Source: an uncultured Actinomycetes bacterium (GTDB lineage: Bacteria > Actinomycetota > Thermoleophilia > Solirubrobacterales > Solirubrobacteraceae). Taken from it: DNA of 63,505 bases. This document shows, in pieces, positions 35,739-45,372 of this stretch; position 1 is the first letter of the stretch, and the number at the start of each line of letters is the position of its first letter. The stretch lies in assembly GCA_937888775.1 (NCBI GenBank), contig CALAQT010000225.1, positions 1 to 63,505 of the forward strand, read 5' to 3'. The position numbers and the translations under genes are program-made. The notes under the pieces were generated by a model that did no database searches, was not told the DNA's origin, and worked only from the letters and a program-made list of their open reading frames with translations.

Positions 35739-36110
35739 ATGAGCACCTCTGAGCAGTCCGCCACCCGCCTCCTATCCATCTCCGATCTCGGCGACTCCCA
35801 CGTCGCCGTCGTGGAGAAGACGCCGCACGGTGCCCTAGCCGTTGGCATCAGCGCGGGCAAGCCATTCGCGGTGTCCAACCGCTGCCGCCACCTCTTCGCC
35901 TCGCTGGGCAGGGGACAGGTGACCGACGACGGATGCCTACAGTGCCCGTGGCACGCGGCGCTCTACGACGTCGGCACCGGAAAGATGGTGCGCGGTCCCC
36001 AGGGCGCGTTCAAGCCGCTCGCCGGCGCCGTCAAGGCTACGGCCGGTGCCCGCTCATTGAAGACGTTCCCAGTCGAACTACGCGACGGCGCAATCTGGCT
36101 CACCGGCTGA
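35739..36110 (+). CDS. Rieske [2Fe-2S] ferredoxin-type protein
   Basis: 123 residues. The Rieske cluster motifs are C49-x-H51 (NRCRHLFASLG) and C69-x2-H72 (LQCPWHAALYD). The protein has only this domain, with no membrane anchor or oxygenase large subunit nearby. Such small proteins pass electrons in cytosolic redox chains; a partner is not visible. Its 3' end abuts truncated genes on the other strand, so the right border is a recombination scar. Confidence 0.9.
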   Translation: MSTSEQSATRLLSISDLGDSHVAVVEKTPHGALAVGISAGKPFAVSNRCRHLFASLGRGQVTDDGCLQCPWHAALYDVGTGKMVRGPQGAFKPLAGAVKATAGARSLKTFPVELRDGAIWLTG

Positions 36111-36117
36111 CCCACCG

Positions 36118-36213
36118 ACAATCGAGGCAGCCGCGGCTCTGTAGCGCGGCGCCGCCAATGACCACGAACCGCACGCCGCCGTCGCGTAGCGCGCGCAGCA
36201 GGGTCTCGCGTCC
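36118..36213 (-). pseudogene. Nucleotidyltransferase N-terminal remnant
   Basis: The minus strand reads RETLLRALRDGGVRFVVIGG, then AALQSRG, the start of a minimal nucleotidyltransferase domain (FVVIGGxA). The sequence ends after about 30 residues at the Rieske gene. It would have followed the fragment ending at 36215, with overlapping stop and start, as in nucleotidyltransferase-type toxin-antitoxin operons. Confidence 0.5.
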
Positions 36214-36214
36214 G

Positions 36215-36757
36215 CTACACGGCCTGTCTTGCCAACCATGCGTCAGCGCGAGCGCGCTGTTCGCGCGGGCTCGGTTTGGTCGGTTTGAGGCTCGCGCCGC
36301 GCGCGGTGAGCTGCAGTGTCGCATCGAGGGCAAGCGCGAACAGCTTGCTATGCGACTCCGAGCTGCTGAGTGCGATGCGCAGCAGGTCGACGAGCCCGGC
36401 GATCTCGACCGCGGGCCTCTGGAGCGTGACCGTGATCGCGGCGCGCGCGAGAGCGGCGAACCCGTGACGGACCCGACCGCGACTGGTCGCGGCGGCGAGG
36501 ACCGACTCCTCGGCGATCGCGCGGTCCTCGGGGTGCACCACGAGGTCGAGCGTGCCCTCCTCGCTGCGGATCAGCGGCCAGCCATGCAGCGCACCTGCGA
36601 CCTCGCCGACGGCGATCGCTCGCAGGCCAACAGCCCCGACGAGTCCCAGCGCAGCGACACGATCGAAGTGGTCGTAGGTCAAGGGCCTGATCCGGTCCGC
36701 CGGCTCGCGCTCGAGCTGCTCGTGGATCGCCGTTCGTGCCCGCCTGGAATGTTGCCT
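36215..36757 (-). pseudogene. Truncated antitoxin/nucleotidyltransferase-associated protein
   Basis: The frame is open from 36757 to the stop at 36215 without a good start (a TTG at 36682 is weak). It reads HEQLEREPADRIRPLTYDHF, AIAVGEVAGALHGWPLIRSE, EGTLDLVVHPEDRAIAEESV and SSESHSKLFALALDATLQL. The HGWP...LDLVVHPED part resembles a nucleotidyltransferase-like fold. The N-terminus is missing, cut near 36758 next to the protease gene, and the downstream partner is cut at the other end. Both cuts suggest deletions around the Rieske and protease genes. Confidence 0.5.
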
Positions 36758-36810
36758 TTACTGCTCCGATGGCGCGTAGTCGTCATCAGGGGAGTCCTAT
36801 CTTGTTGATC

Positions 36811-38232
36811 ATGACCCGCATCGCTGCGCACAGGATCCCTGGTGCCGCTGCCCTCGCTGGTGCTGCCCTGCTCGGCTGCCTGGCGCTGTCCGCGCGCGCG
36901 TCAGCCGAGGTCGGGGTGCCCGCGGGAACAGTGCAGCAGGCGGCCGCGAACGCGCTATTCCTGCAGTACGCGCCCGCGCCAGCGACCCCCGGGGTCATTT
37001 GCTTGGTGGACTCGGGGGTGGACCCCAATCCGGACACGTCCCCGATCCTGGCCGGCAGCTATGCGCTCTCGCCGAACACGAACACCGAAGACGAACTCGC
37101 GGCGCTGAACCCGCCGCTGCCCGGCGGGCACCCTGACGGGCACGGGACCTATATGGCGATGCTCGCCGCCGCGCCCGCCAACGGGTGGGGGATGGTCGGC
37201 CTGGCTCCCACGAGCGTTCGTGTCTACAACCTCAAGGCGCTCGCGGCCGGACAGACGACGTTCGCTTTCTCCGAGTACTCCGCGGCGATCGAGTACTGCC
37301 AGGACCTCAGCTCCAGCATGCCGGTCACCGTCGTGAACCTCAGTCTCGGGTCGAGCACCCAGCCCTCGGGCGGCGAAACACAGAATCTGGAGAACTACGT
37401 TCAGTCAGCCAACGCTCACGGGCTGAGCGTCGTCGCCGCGGTCGGCAACGAATCCGGTCCGGTGCAGGCGCCCGCCGATGTGCCGGGGGTGCTCGGCGTT
37501 GGAGCCTCTGACGCAAATCCCGCAAATCTTGGCGTGATGTGCTCCTTCAGCAACCGTGGCGCTGGCGTCGCGCTCCTGGCTCCGGGTTGCGGAAGCCAGA
37601 CCGAGCCCGACGGTGGCGGGAACGGCATCGAAATCGCGTTCTCCGACGACGGGTCGCCGGCCTGGGCGAACGGCAGCAGCTACTCGGGGGAGATCGTCTC
37701 CGCCGCGGAGGCGAGCATGCGCGCCTACTCCCCGACGCTCTCCTACTCGCAGGCGCAGGGGTGCATAACCTCGACGCTCACCGGCGGTGGGGACCTCGAC
37801 GTGGCCGCGGCGTTCAACGCGTGCGGCCTCGGGCAGATCGTCAGCGAGGGGATGGCGGCCTACCAAGCCGCAAACGCCTCGCCCACGCAGCCGGCCAACA
37901 CGGGTCCGCCCGCGGCAACGCTCATCCCGTCCAAGCCGGCGGGCCTTCCGAAGCCGAAGATCACCAAGATCACGTTCAAGCACCACACGCTGACGATCAC
38001 CGTCGCTGACATCCCCAAGGGACTCCGGTTGCAGCTCGTGGTGCAAGCGCGCACCGGGCGAGGCAGGCTCATCACGCTCGCACAGACCACGACCGGACGC
38101 CGTACGAGCACGCTGCGCGTCAACCGCTGGGATCGGATCGTGGGCAGGTTCCTCTCCGGACATACCAAGCTCCCGGAAGCGATCGTGACCCGCGCCACCC
38201 ACACGGGCCTTCGCCGGCGCGGCAGCCGGTGA
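36811..38232 (+). CDS. Secreted subtilisin-family (S8) serine protease
   Basis: 473 residues from ATG 36811, chosen because it begins the signal peptide (GAAALAGAALLGCLALSARA, cleavage after ASA). The catalytic triad is D67 (ICLVDSGVD), H111 (HPDGHGTYM) and S290 (NGSSYSGEIVSAAEA), with oxyanion N213 (VGNESG). The SxxxPxxxG context around the serine is relaxed. A proline-rich linker (about 370-400) leads to a C-terminal Ig-like domain (KPKITKITFKHHTLTITVAD). It is exported; no cell-wall sorting motif is visible. The stop overlaps the next gene start (GTGA at 38229), so it is co-expressed with the exported proteins that follow. Confidence 0.9.
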   Translation: MTRIAAHRIPGAAALAGAALLGCLALSARASAEVGVPAGTVQQAAANALFLQYAPAPATPGVICLVDSGVDPNPDTSPILAGSYALSPNTNTEDELAALNPPLPGGHPDGHGTYMAMLAAAPANGWGMVGLAPTSVRVYNLKALAAGQTTFAFSEYSAAIEYCQDLSSSMPVTVVNLSLGSSTQPSGGETQNLENYVQSANAHGLSVVAAVGNESGPVQAPADVPGVLGVGASDANPANLGVMCSFSNRGAGVALLAPGCGSQTEPDGGGNGIEIAFSDDGSPAWANGSSYSGEIVSAAEASMRAYSPTLSYSQAQGCITSTLTGGGDLDVAAAFNACGLGQIVSEGMAAYQAANASPTQPANTGPPAATLIPSKPAGLPKPKITKITFKHHTLTITVADIPKGLRLQLVVQARTGRGRLITLAQTTTGRRTSTLRVNRWDRIVGRFLSGHTKLPEAIVTRATHTGLRRRGSR

Positions 38233-40100
38233 GACGCACGCTGTCGGCCTTCGCGTTGGTGCTGGCTGCCGGTGTGATCGTCACGGGCACCGCGTCCGCA
38301 GGCACCTACCAGGTCGGTGCTTGCGCCGCCCCGGCGCCGCTGGTCAACAACTCCTGGCAGTCGTTCAACAACAACGCGACCTACCTGGAAACGAGCGCAA
38401 CGTGTGGCAGCGAAGACGTCACAGGAGGCAGCCCGAGCACCTCGGGACTCGCCGCCGCCGATGTGCTGCAGCAGGCCACGAATGTTCCTGGGGGCGCGGC
38501 AGCCGGCTGGCAGTTCGTCGCCCCGCCGGGCGACACGATCAGCGCTATCAGCGTGAATAGAGACCTGTTCGACAACGGCCCCGCGTGGCAGCCACAGATA
38601 GTCGAAGCCACAGGTGCCCCGCTCCTCGGCGAGACCTGCCCATTCAACGGCAACAACGGAGGTTGCGAGCTCTCCGGTGAAGCCACGCACACCGGCCTTG
38701 ACACGACAAGCCTCGCTATCGAGCTGGTCTGCGACCCTGAAGCGCCGCTCACGGTCTGTGGCAACGGGTTCTCCGAGCACGACGCGCGGGTCGAGCTCAA
38801 CAGCGCGACGGTCACCGTCACCGACAGCCAACCACCGCAGGTTACCTCCACCAGCGGCTCGCTGTTCATCGGCGGTCTTGTGCGCGGCACCCTCTCGGGC
38901 ACGATCGACGGCGCGGACAGCAGCGGGGTGCAATACGCGCGCCTCTATGTCGACGGTGCCCTGTCCGCCCAGCAGCAGATGGCGTGCGACTTCACGCGGC
39001 CCGCTCCCTGCCCGGCCAGCTCGAGCAACCAGTTGAGCCTCAACACCACCACACTCTCCAACGGCCCGCACCAGATCCAAGCGGCCGTCGTCGACGCCGC
39101 CGGCAACCAGACCCTCGCCAACCCCGTGCAGATCACCGTGGACAACACCAACCCGCCCGCCCCGACCAGCCTGCAGGTCAACGCGAAACCAGCCGGCGCC
39201 TGGATCAACCAGCCCGCGACGATCACCTGGACAAACCCCGCCGAGCCGCCGGATGACCCGATCAGCCAGGTCAACTGGATCACGTGCCCGGGCACCGAGA
39301 CGAGCATCCCCGCGAGCGGCTGCGAAGCCCCGCAGCACCAGGCCAGCCCGCTGACCTCGCTTACGTTCAACCCCGCGCAGGATCCTGGCCAGCCCCAGGG
39401 CCTCTACACGGTGTTCGTGTGGCTCACAGACGCGATCGGGAACGCCTCTCAGTCCAACTCAGCCGCGATCAGCTTCGGCTACCAGACCAGCCCGCCGCCC
39501 GCGCCGACGTCGATCAAGGCCAGCGGCGCGGGGCCCTACACGATCACGCTCGGCGCCCCCGCGCACCTCGCGCCGCTCACCGCGACCGACTGGATCGCCT
39601 GCAAAGGCCCTGCGCTATGCACCCCGACCCAGACCAGCCCCGGCCTATCGTTCCGCTTTGACCCCAACCACACCCCCCAGTTTCAGCGCAGCCCCTACGG
39701 CGCCTACACGATCCGCGCCTGGCTGCAGGACGCCGCGGGGAACGCGAGCCCCAAGGACAGCGCGACGCTCGCGATCACGCACAGCAAGCCGGGAAAGCCC
39801 AGCCCGCGCCTGCACATTCTCAGCGTCACGCGCGCCGGGCGCGCGCTGCGCGCGCGCGGCACAGCCGCCAGGACGCTCGCCGGGCACGTCACGATCATCG
39901 TCCACTACGCGCTCGGGATCCGCGGATACAGCGTCCAGAAGACCGTCCGGGTCGCCCACGGTCGGTGGGCCGCCGTGCTGGAGCTCCCTTCCGGCGCGTG
40001 GACGAGGCGCGTGACCGTCCTCTATCACCGCAGCGCGCACTGGGTCGCTGGGACCGTGACGCGCTACGTTCACCACGCGCCCAACGGGGCCGGACACTAA
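38229..40100 (+). CDS. Exported multi-domain beta-sandwich protein
   Basis: 623 residues, GTG start overlapping the protease stop. The signal peptide is TLSAFALVLAAGVIVTGTAS, with the mature start AGTYQVGACAAPAP. The N-terminal ~200 residues hold several cysteines and GWQFVAPPGDTISAISVNRD. Repeated Ig-like or bacterial surface modules follow (SGVQYARLYVDGALSAQQQM, NGPHQIQAAVVDAAGNQTLA, QGLYTVFVWLTDAIGNASQS, YGAYTIRAWLQDAAGNASPK). The D-A-A/I-G-N motif recurs three times. The C-terminus differs from the shared module of the next four genes. Role likely cell-surface; binding partner unknown. Confidence 0.8.
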   Translation: MRRTLSAFALVLAAGVIVTGTASAGTYQVGACAAPAPLVNNSWQSFNNNATYLETSATCGSEDVTGGSPSTSGLAAADVLQQATNVPGGAAAGWQFVAPPGDTISAISVNRDLFDNGPAWQPQIVEATGAPLLGETCPFNGNNGGCELSGEATHTGLDTTSLAIELVCDPEAPLTVCGNGFSEHDARVELNSATVTVTDSQPPQVTSTSGSLFIGGLVRGTLSGTIDGADSSGVQYARLYVDGALSAQQQMACDFTRPAPCPASSSNQLSLNTTTLSNGPHQIQAAVVDAAGNQTLANPVQITVDNTNPPAPTSLQVNAKPAGAWINQPATITWTNPAEPPDDPISQVNWITCPGTETSIPASGCEAPQHQASPLTSLTFNPAQDPGQPQGLYTVFVWLTDAIGNASQSNSAAISFGYQTSPPPAPTSIKASGAGPYTITLGAPAHLAPLTATDWIACKGPALCTPTQTSPGLSFRFDPNHTPQFQRSPYGAYTIRAWLQDAAGNASPKDSATLAITHSKPGKPSPRLHILSVTRAGRALRARGTAARTLAGHVTIIVHYALGIRGYSVQKTVRVAHGRWAAVLELPSGAWTRRVTVLYHRSAHWVAGTVTRYVHHAPNGAGH

Positions 40101-40339
40101 CGAGCCAGCCCGGTCAATAGCCGGGACATGTGGAGCCCTTGGGGTTTCCGATGGGCTAGATTATTCGGTCCCATCTGAAGCGCTCGGGTACGCATGGATG
40201 ATCGGACCCACATCCCCACAAGGACGCGCCAACCACGCCGTGCGCAGGGCACGGAAATTGGTTGGGGGGAAAAGCGCGGTCTCCTACGACGAGTGAGCAT
40301 GAGCAGAATCTCTCTCGCGCGAGGCAAGAGATAGACCGC
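40101..40339. other. Leader region before the paralogous exported genes
   Basis: 239 bp. It contains CCCGG-tcaatag-CCGGG (40109-40125), probably the terminator of the upstream gene, and a perfect stem CCGTGC-gcagg-GCACGG (40238-40254). ggggtttccgatggg at about 40141 recalls the 3' side of a c-di-GMP riboswitch, but the matching 5' half is absent. A promoter for the four paralogous genes probably lies here. Confidence 0.4.
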
Positions 40340-42043
40340 ATGAGCACCCCTAGGCACAGGCGCCGCGAGCGCCGCGCGGCCGCCGTGGTCCTGCTCGGCG
40401 TCCTCGGCCTTCTCGCGGCCGGTTCGCCAGCCGCGGCGAACAGCTACCACGACTTCCTCTGCCGGATCCCCTACGGCGCGAGCGCGGGCCGCGCGGCGCC
40501 GACCGATGACGTCACCTACGCGACCGCCGGCACGTTCGTCTTCGCGGGGGACAGCTGCGCTGGCGGCGGCGCGCTCTACGCGTCGATGAGCGGCGAAACC
40601 ACCCAGCCCTACGGTACGACCGCGTTGAATACGTTCACCGCGCCCGGCGGCCTGACGATCTCGGGCTTCACGCTCTGGCGCTATGAGGCGGACGGCCCCA
40701 GCCAGCCCTATGGGTCGCCGGCGTCGAACCTCCTCTACAGTCCCGGGCCACCCTCTGTTCAGGGCCTCTGCGCCCAGTCCCTCTCCTGCGCGTCACGCGG
40801 GACCCCGAACAACCCATTCGACCCATCAAACGCGGTCAGCGTCGGCAGTCTCAGCGGTGTGACGCAGATCCAGTGGAGCGCCGCCTGCGGCGGCGGGCCG
40901 GGCGGCACCTGCCCGGCATCCGGGTCCCTCTCCTCCCAGTACAACGTGTATGCGGCGGACATCGACCTCGTCGATAACACCCCGCCGACCGTCAGCAGCG
41001 TCAGCGGCCCGCTCGTCGCCGGCGGCACGCTCGCCGGATCGCAAGCGATCTCGTTCAACGCAGCCGACGGCCAATCAGGGGTGTACGGCGGCTCGCTCGT
41101 CGTGGACGGGCACACCGTCGTCTCGCAGATCCTCGACACCAACGGCGGCGCCTGCCAGTCCCTGAATGTGACCGGTGACGGCCAACGCTCCTTCGAACAC
41201 GCCCAGCCGTGCAAGAGCTCGGTGAGCGCCAGCCTGACGCTCAACACCAACCTGCTGACCGCGGGCCAGCACTCCCTGCAGCTGATCGTCGAAGACGCCG
41301 CGGGCAACCAGACGATCGCCTACAACGGCACGATCACCACGAGCGGGCCCCCGCAGGTCGGCGTCAACGGGTCGATCAACGGCCGCGGCCCGCACGTCGC
41401 CAACGGCGATCCTTGCGCCGGAGAGGCGCTGGAACTCGCCGTCAACGGCAAGCGCCGCGCGCCGATCATCACCTATGGCAAGCCCGTGACGGTCCGCGGG
41501 GTGCTGCACTGCGGCACGCTCCCGATCCGTGGCGCCCGGATCGCCGTCACGACGCTCGGCGGCCCCGCGAGCGCGGCGATCGACACCTCGGTGCAGACCG
41601 CGCTGGACGGCTCGTTCTCCTACACGGTGCCGAGCGGCCCGGACCGCACGCTGGAGTTCTCCTACACCGCCTACAGCGACGACCCCGGCCCATCTGCGAC
41701 CGAGACCGCGACGATCAGGATCCGCCCAAAGATCAAGCTGAGAATCAATCCACACCTCTCCAGCAACGGGCACTCGATCCACTGGACCGGCACGGTCACC
41801 GGCGGCCCATATCCACCACAGGGGGTGACGCTCGACGTCGAAGTCAGGGAGGGCCGGCGATGGCGGATCTTCGACCAGGTCGTCGCCAACAGCAAGGGGC
41901 GATTCCACTACAGCTACCGCTTTCACGCCACCGGCGAACCAACGAGCTACACCTTCCGCGTCGGACTGCCGGACAGCGGATCGGGCGGATACCCCTACAC
42001 GCCGGGCGCGAGCAACAGCGTCAACGTGCACGTCAACCCCTGA
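40340..42043 (+). CDS. Exported protein with shared C-terminal module, paralogue 1
   Basis: 567 residues from ATG 40340, which begins a signal peptide (RRAAAVVLLGVLGLLAAGSP, mature ANSYHDFLCRIPYG). The unique N-terminal domain has GGLTISGFTLWRYEADGPSQ. A middle Ig-like part contains SGVYGGSLVVDGHTVVSQIL and LQLIVEDAAGNQTIAYNG. The shared module starts at INGRGPHVANGDPCAGEA and continues with PVTVRGVLHCGTLPIRGARI, DGSFSYTVPSGPDR, GRFHYSYRFHATGEP and an end of NSVNVHVNP. Two cysteines (CAGE, HCGT) are conserved. Preceded by a 239-bp leader. Confidence 0.82.
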   Translation: MSTPRHRRRERRAAAVVLLGVLGLLAAGSPAAANSYHDFLCRIPYGASAGRAAPTDDVTYATAGTFVFAGDSCAGGGALYASMSGETTQPYGTTALNTFTAPGGLTISGFTLWRYEADGPSQPYGSPASNLLYSPGPPSVQGLCAQSLSCASRGTPNNPFDPSNAVSVGSLSGVTQIQWSAACGGGPGGTCPASGSLSSQYNVYAADIDLVDNTPPTVSSVSGPLVAGGTLAGSQAISFNAADGQSGVYGGSLVVDGHTVVSQILDTNGGACQSLNVTGDGQRSFEHAQPCKSSVSASLTLNTNLLTAGQHSLQLIVEDAAGNQTIAYNGTITTSGPPQVGVNGSINGRGPHVANGDPCAGEALELAVNGKRRAPIITYGKPVTVRGVLHCGTLPIRGARIAVTTLGGPASAAIDTSVQTALDGSFSYTVPSGPDRTLEFSYTAYSDDPGPSATETATIRIRPKIKLRINPHLSSNGHSIHWTGTVTGGPYPPQGVTLDVEVREGRRWRIFDQVVANSKGRFHYSYRFHATGEPTSYTFRVGLPDSGSGGYPYTPGASNSVNVHVNP

Positions 42044-42046
42044 CCG

Positions 42047-43672
42047 ATGCTCACCTTGTCAACGAATCACGTCACACAAGCATCCGGCATCCTCGCCAGG
42101 TACAGGCGGTCCGCGATCCTCGCGGTCCTCGCGGCGATGCTTGCTCTGCCTATGGCCGGCGAGGCGCGCGCGGGAACCTACGTGATCAACAACTGTCCCT
42201 CGGCGCCAGGAGCCAACGGCAACCCCGGTCCGTGGACCGTGTTCGGCGCCCCTCAGAACACGAAGGGGAGCTGCACCGGCGGGCCGGGAAACTGGATCGG
42301 ACCGGAGGGCGGCAGCATGTCGCCGGGGGCGCTCGATGGCGTCCAGGTGGTGGTCCCGGCCGCCAGCGGCATCACGATCCGCGAAGCACGGATCTGGTGG
42401 GTTGTGCCCCATCAGAGCTCGGGGGCGGACACGTTCGCCTTGGCGTCCGTGAACACCGGTGTGGTCGAGGAAAGCGGCACTCCGAAAGACAGCTCGGTCA
42501 CTCCCGATGAATGGGTGCTTCCCTCGAACACCACTGAGTTGACGTTGGCCGACTACTGCTCAAATGACGACGCCGGCAACGGCTGCGGGTTCGGCGCCGG
42601 CGAGAACGCCAACCTCGAACTCCTCGGTTCGCAGCTCACACTCGCCGACAGCAATCTCCCGAGCGGGACCGTGACCGGGGGAGCACTCGCGGGGACCGGA
42701 ACGCTGGCGGGCACCGAGTCGGTGACCTACAACGCCCAGGACCCTGACTCCGGGGTGCGCCTGGTCCAGCTGCTCCTGGACGGTCGGCCCGTCGCGCAAA
42801 AAGACTACCTCCCGGATTGCCCCTACCAGAGCTTCGCGGCCTGCCCAACCACCGTCTCCGATGAAATCCAGTGGAACACGGCCAGCACCAGCAACGGCAC
42901 CTACGAACTGGCGCTACGGGTCCTCAACGCCGCCGGGAACGCCACGATCGTCGACGAGCACACCATCACGACCAACAACCCCGGAATCGGCGTCAACGGG
43001 TCGATCAAAGGTCGCGGCCCGCATATCGCCAACGGCGATCCGTGTGCAGGGGAGGCGTTGCAGCTCGCCGTCAACGGCGAGCGCCGCTCGCCGATCATTA
43101 CCTACGGCGAGCCCGTAACCGTCAGGGGCGTGCTGCACTGCGGCACCATCCCGATCCGTGGCGCCCGGATCGCTGTTACGACCGTCGGCGGGCCTCGCGG
43201 CGCAGCGATCGACAGCTCGGTGCAGACCGCCCTGGACGGCTCGTTCTCCTACAAGGTGCCCACCGGCCCGGCCCGGCAGCTGCGGTTCAGCTATACGGCC
43301 TACGGCGACGACCCCGCGCCGTCGGCAACGGCGACCGCGGCGATCAGGATTCGCCCCCGGATCAGCCTGAAGATCACTCCCCATAGCTCGAGCAACGAGC
43401 ACACGATCCACTGGACGGGCACCGTCGCGGGCGGCCCCTACCCAGCGCAGGGAGTGACGCTGGACGTCGAAGTCAAGGAGAGGCGCGGCTGGCGGATCTT
43501 CGCTCAGGTCGTCGCCGGCATAAAGGGCCACTTCCACTATGCCTACCGCTTTCACGCCACCGACGAACCCACGACCTATACCTTCCGTGTCGCGCTTCCG
43601 CACCCCGGCGCACAGGGCTACCCCTATGCCTGGGGCGCCAGCAACACGATCAACGTGCACGTCACATCATGA
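42047..43672 (+). CDS. Exported protein with shared C-terminal module, paralogue 2
   Basis: 541 residues, ATG three bases after the previous stop. Signal peptide SAILAVLAAMLALPMAGEAR, mature AGTYVINNCPSAPG. The N-terminal region (VVVPAASGITIREARIWWVV, NTTELTLADYCSNDDAGNGC) is unlike paralogue 1. The middle Ig-like part contains SGVRLVQLLLDGRPVAQKDY and LALRVLNAAGNATIVDEH. The shared module runs from about residue 315 (IKGRGPHIANGDPCAGEALQ) to INVHVTS. Its close similarity to paralogue 1 at DNA level suggests recent duplication or gene conversion. Stop overlaps next start (ATGA). Confidence 0.82.
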   Translation: MLTLSTNHVTQASGILARYRRSAILAVLAAMLALPMAGEARAGTYVINNCPSAPGANGNPGPWTVFGAPQNTKGSCTGGPGNWIGPEGGSMSPGALDGVQVVVPAASGITIREARIWWVVPHQSSGADTFALASVNTGVVEESGTPKDSSVTPDEWVLPSNTTELTLADYCSNDDAGNGCGFGAGENANLELLGSQLTLADSNLPSGTVTGGALAGTGTLAGTESVTYNAQDPDSGVRLVQLLLDGRPVAQKDYLPDCPYQSFAACPTTVSDEIQWNTASTSNGTYELALRVLNAAGNATIVDEHTITTNNPGIGVNGSIKGRGPHIANGDPCAGEALQLAVNGERRSPIITYGEPVTVRGVLHCGTIPIRGARIAVTTVGGPRGAAIDSSVQTALDGSFSYKVPTGPARQLRFSYTAYGDDPAPSATATAAIRIRPRISLKITPHSSSNEHTIHWTGTVAGGPYPAQGVTLDVEVKERRGWRIFAQVVAGIKGHFHYAYRFHATDEPTTYTFRVALPHPGAQGYPYAWGASNTINVHVTS

Positions 43673-45372
43673 GTGCCCGCCCCAGCAGGCATCGAGCTCG
43701 AGCCTCCCAGATCGTGCTCGCTGCCCTGGCCGGCGCCGCGTGCCTTCTCGCGGCCGCCGCGCTCGCCTCCGCGGGCACGTTCACTGCGCTCACCTGCCAT
43801 GACTCGGCCGGGAACGCGATCGGCGCACGCGGCTGGAGCGTAGGAGCAGCCAATGGCGAATACATCACCTACGGCAATGGCTGCGCCAGTGGCGGCGAGG
43901 GGTCGTTCGGACTGACGATGGGCCCGGACCCGACCGGCAACTATTACAACGGCAACGGCGACACGATGACCTACTCCGTGCCGGCGGGGCTGACGATCGC
44001 GGGCTACAGCTTGCAGATGTCTGCCTTCGGCGGCCCCTGCGGGATCCAAAATGGGCAGTGCGCCGACGGCCTTGGCCAGGTCTGGGTCAACCACACCGGC
44101 CAGAGCGACCCGAACTACGACTACCGCAACCTCGGGTACGGCGCCGCCAGCACGACGGTCGGCGCCAATGGAATGAGCGGCGTGAGCGACGTGAACGTCG
44201 GCGTCAGCTGTGACCCGGGACAGGACCTCAGCTACCCCTGCCCTGGATCGGCGAACCCGGAGGCTCAGGCGCTCGTCAGCGGGGGGAGCTTCACGCTGCT
44301 GGACTCGACGGTTCCATCGGTCGCGAACGTCTCGGGGTCGCTGATCGCGGGGGGCACCCTCACCGCAACCGACACGATCAGCTTCACCGCGTCGGACAGT
44401 GGTGGCGGCATCTACAGCGCGACGATGCTCATCGACGGCCGCCAAATCGTTCAGGAGGTGCCCAATTCCAACGGCGGGCTGTGCGTGAACCTCGCGCCGG
44501 CGTCCAGCGCGACGATGGCCTTCGCCGCACCGCAACCATGCCCGGGCGCAGAGAACATCAGCATCCCGCTCAACACCACCCAGTTCTCCGCGGGGCAGCA
44601 TCATCTGCAGGTCATCGTGACAGACGCCGCCGGCGACCAAGCGAGCGCATACGACGGCACGATCACGACGAGCGGCCCGCCGTCGATCGGCGCCAACGGC
44701 GGCTCGATCAACGGGCCGCACATCCCCAACGGCCAGTCGCCATGTGCGGGGGAGACCCTGAACCTCGTGGTCAACGGCAAGACCAAACCGCCGGCGATCC
44801 TCTACGGGAAGAGCGTCGGGGTGAAGGGCGTGCTGCACTGCGGCACCGTCCCGATCCGTGACGCGCGCGTCCTGGTCGCCACGGTCGGTGGCCCGCGCAG
44901 CGCCGCGATCGCCACCTCGGTGCAGACCGCCCTGGATGGCTCCTTCGAGTACACGGTCCCACGGGGGCCCGATCGTACGCTGCGCTTCTCCTACCTCGCC
45001 TACAGCGACGATCCCGGCCCATCGGCAACAGCGACCGCGGCGATCAAGATCCGTCCTAGGATCAAGCTGAAGATCACGCCCCACCGCACCAGCAACGGCG
45101 GCACGATCCACTGGACGGGCATCGTAACCGGCGGCCCATATCCGCCACAGGGAGTGACGCTCGAGGTCGAGGTGCAGGAGGGCAGACATTGGAGAGTCTT
45201 TGATCAGGTCGTGGTAAACAGCAAGGGTCGCTTCCATTACAGCTACCGCTTCCACGCCACCGACGAACCCACGACTTACACTTTTCGAGTCTCACTCCCC
45301 GACAGCGGCTCCGGCGGCTACCCCTACACCCCGGGAGCAAGCAACAGCGTGAACGAGCATGTCAACCCCTAA
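43669..45372 (+). CDS. Exported protein with shared C-terminal module, paralogue 3
   Basis: 567 residues, ATGA overlap with paralogue 2. Signal peptide QIVLAALAGAACLLAAAALA, mature SAGTFTALTCHDSAG. The N-terminal domain has a glycine/asparagine-rich segment (NYYNGNGDTMTYSVPAGLTI) and YSLQMSAFGGPCG. The middle Ig-like part carries SGGGIYSATMLIDGRQIVQE and LQVIVTDAAGDQASAYDG. The shared module starts NGPHIPNGQSPCAGETLNLV and ends NSVNEHVNP, closest to paralogue 4 in the NGQSPCAGE and NGKTKPPAILYGK variant. Secreted or surface-attached; no sortase motif. Confidence 0.82.
   Translation: MSARPSRHRARASQIVLAALAGAACLLAAAALASAGTFTALTCHDSAGNAIGARGWSVGAANGEYITYGNGCASGGEGSFGLTMGPDPTGNYYNGNGDTMTYSVPAGLTIAGYSLQMSAFGGPCGIQNGQCADGLGQVWVNHTGQSDPNYDYRNLGYGAASTTVGANGMSGVSDVNVGVSCDPGQDLSYPCPGSANPEAQALVSGGSFTLLDSTVPSVANVSGSLIAGGTLTATDTISFTASDSGGGIYSATMLIDGRQIVQEVPNSNGGLCVNLAPASSATMAFAAPQPCPGAENISIPLNTTQFSAGQHHLQVIVTDAAGDQASAYDGTITTSGPPSIGANGGSINGPHIPNGQSPCAGETLNLVVNGKTKPPAILYGKSVGVKGVLHCGTVPIRDARVLVATVGGPRSAAIATSVQTALDGSFEYTVPRGPDRTLRFSYLAYSDDPGPSATATAAIKIRPRIKLKITPHRTSNGGTIHWTGIVTGGPYPPQGVTLEVEVQEGRHWRVFDQVVVNSKGRFHYSYRFHATDEPTTYTFRVSLPDSGSGGYPYTPGASNSVNEHVNP

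Noticed and set aside
37860..39338. Long open frame (about 490 codons) on the minus strand
   Set aside because: It is antisense to the protease and exported-protein genes, with arginine/aspartate/valine-rich shadow composition and no motif.
40101..40160. c-di-GMP-I riboswitch before paralogue 1
   Set aside because: Only the 3'-like ggggtttccgatgg is seen; the 5' strand and tetraloop receptor parts are missing.
43624..45255. Long minus-strand frame (about 540 codons)
   Set aside because: Mirror of paralogue 3 caused by high GC at third positions; the plus strand has signal peptide and conserved module.
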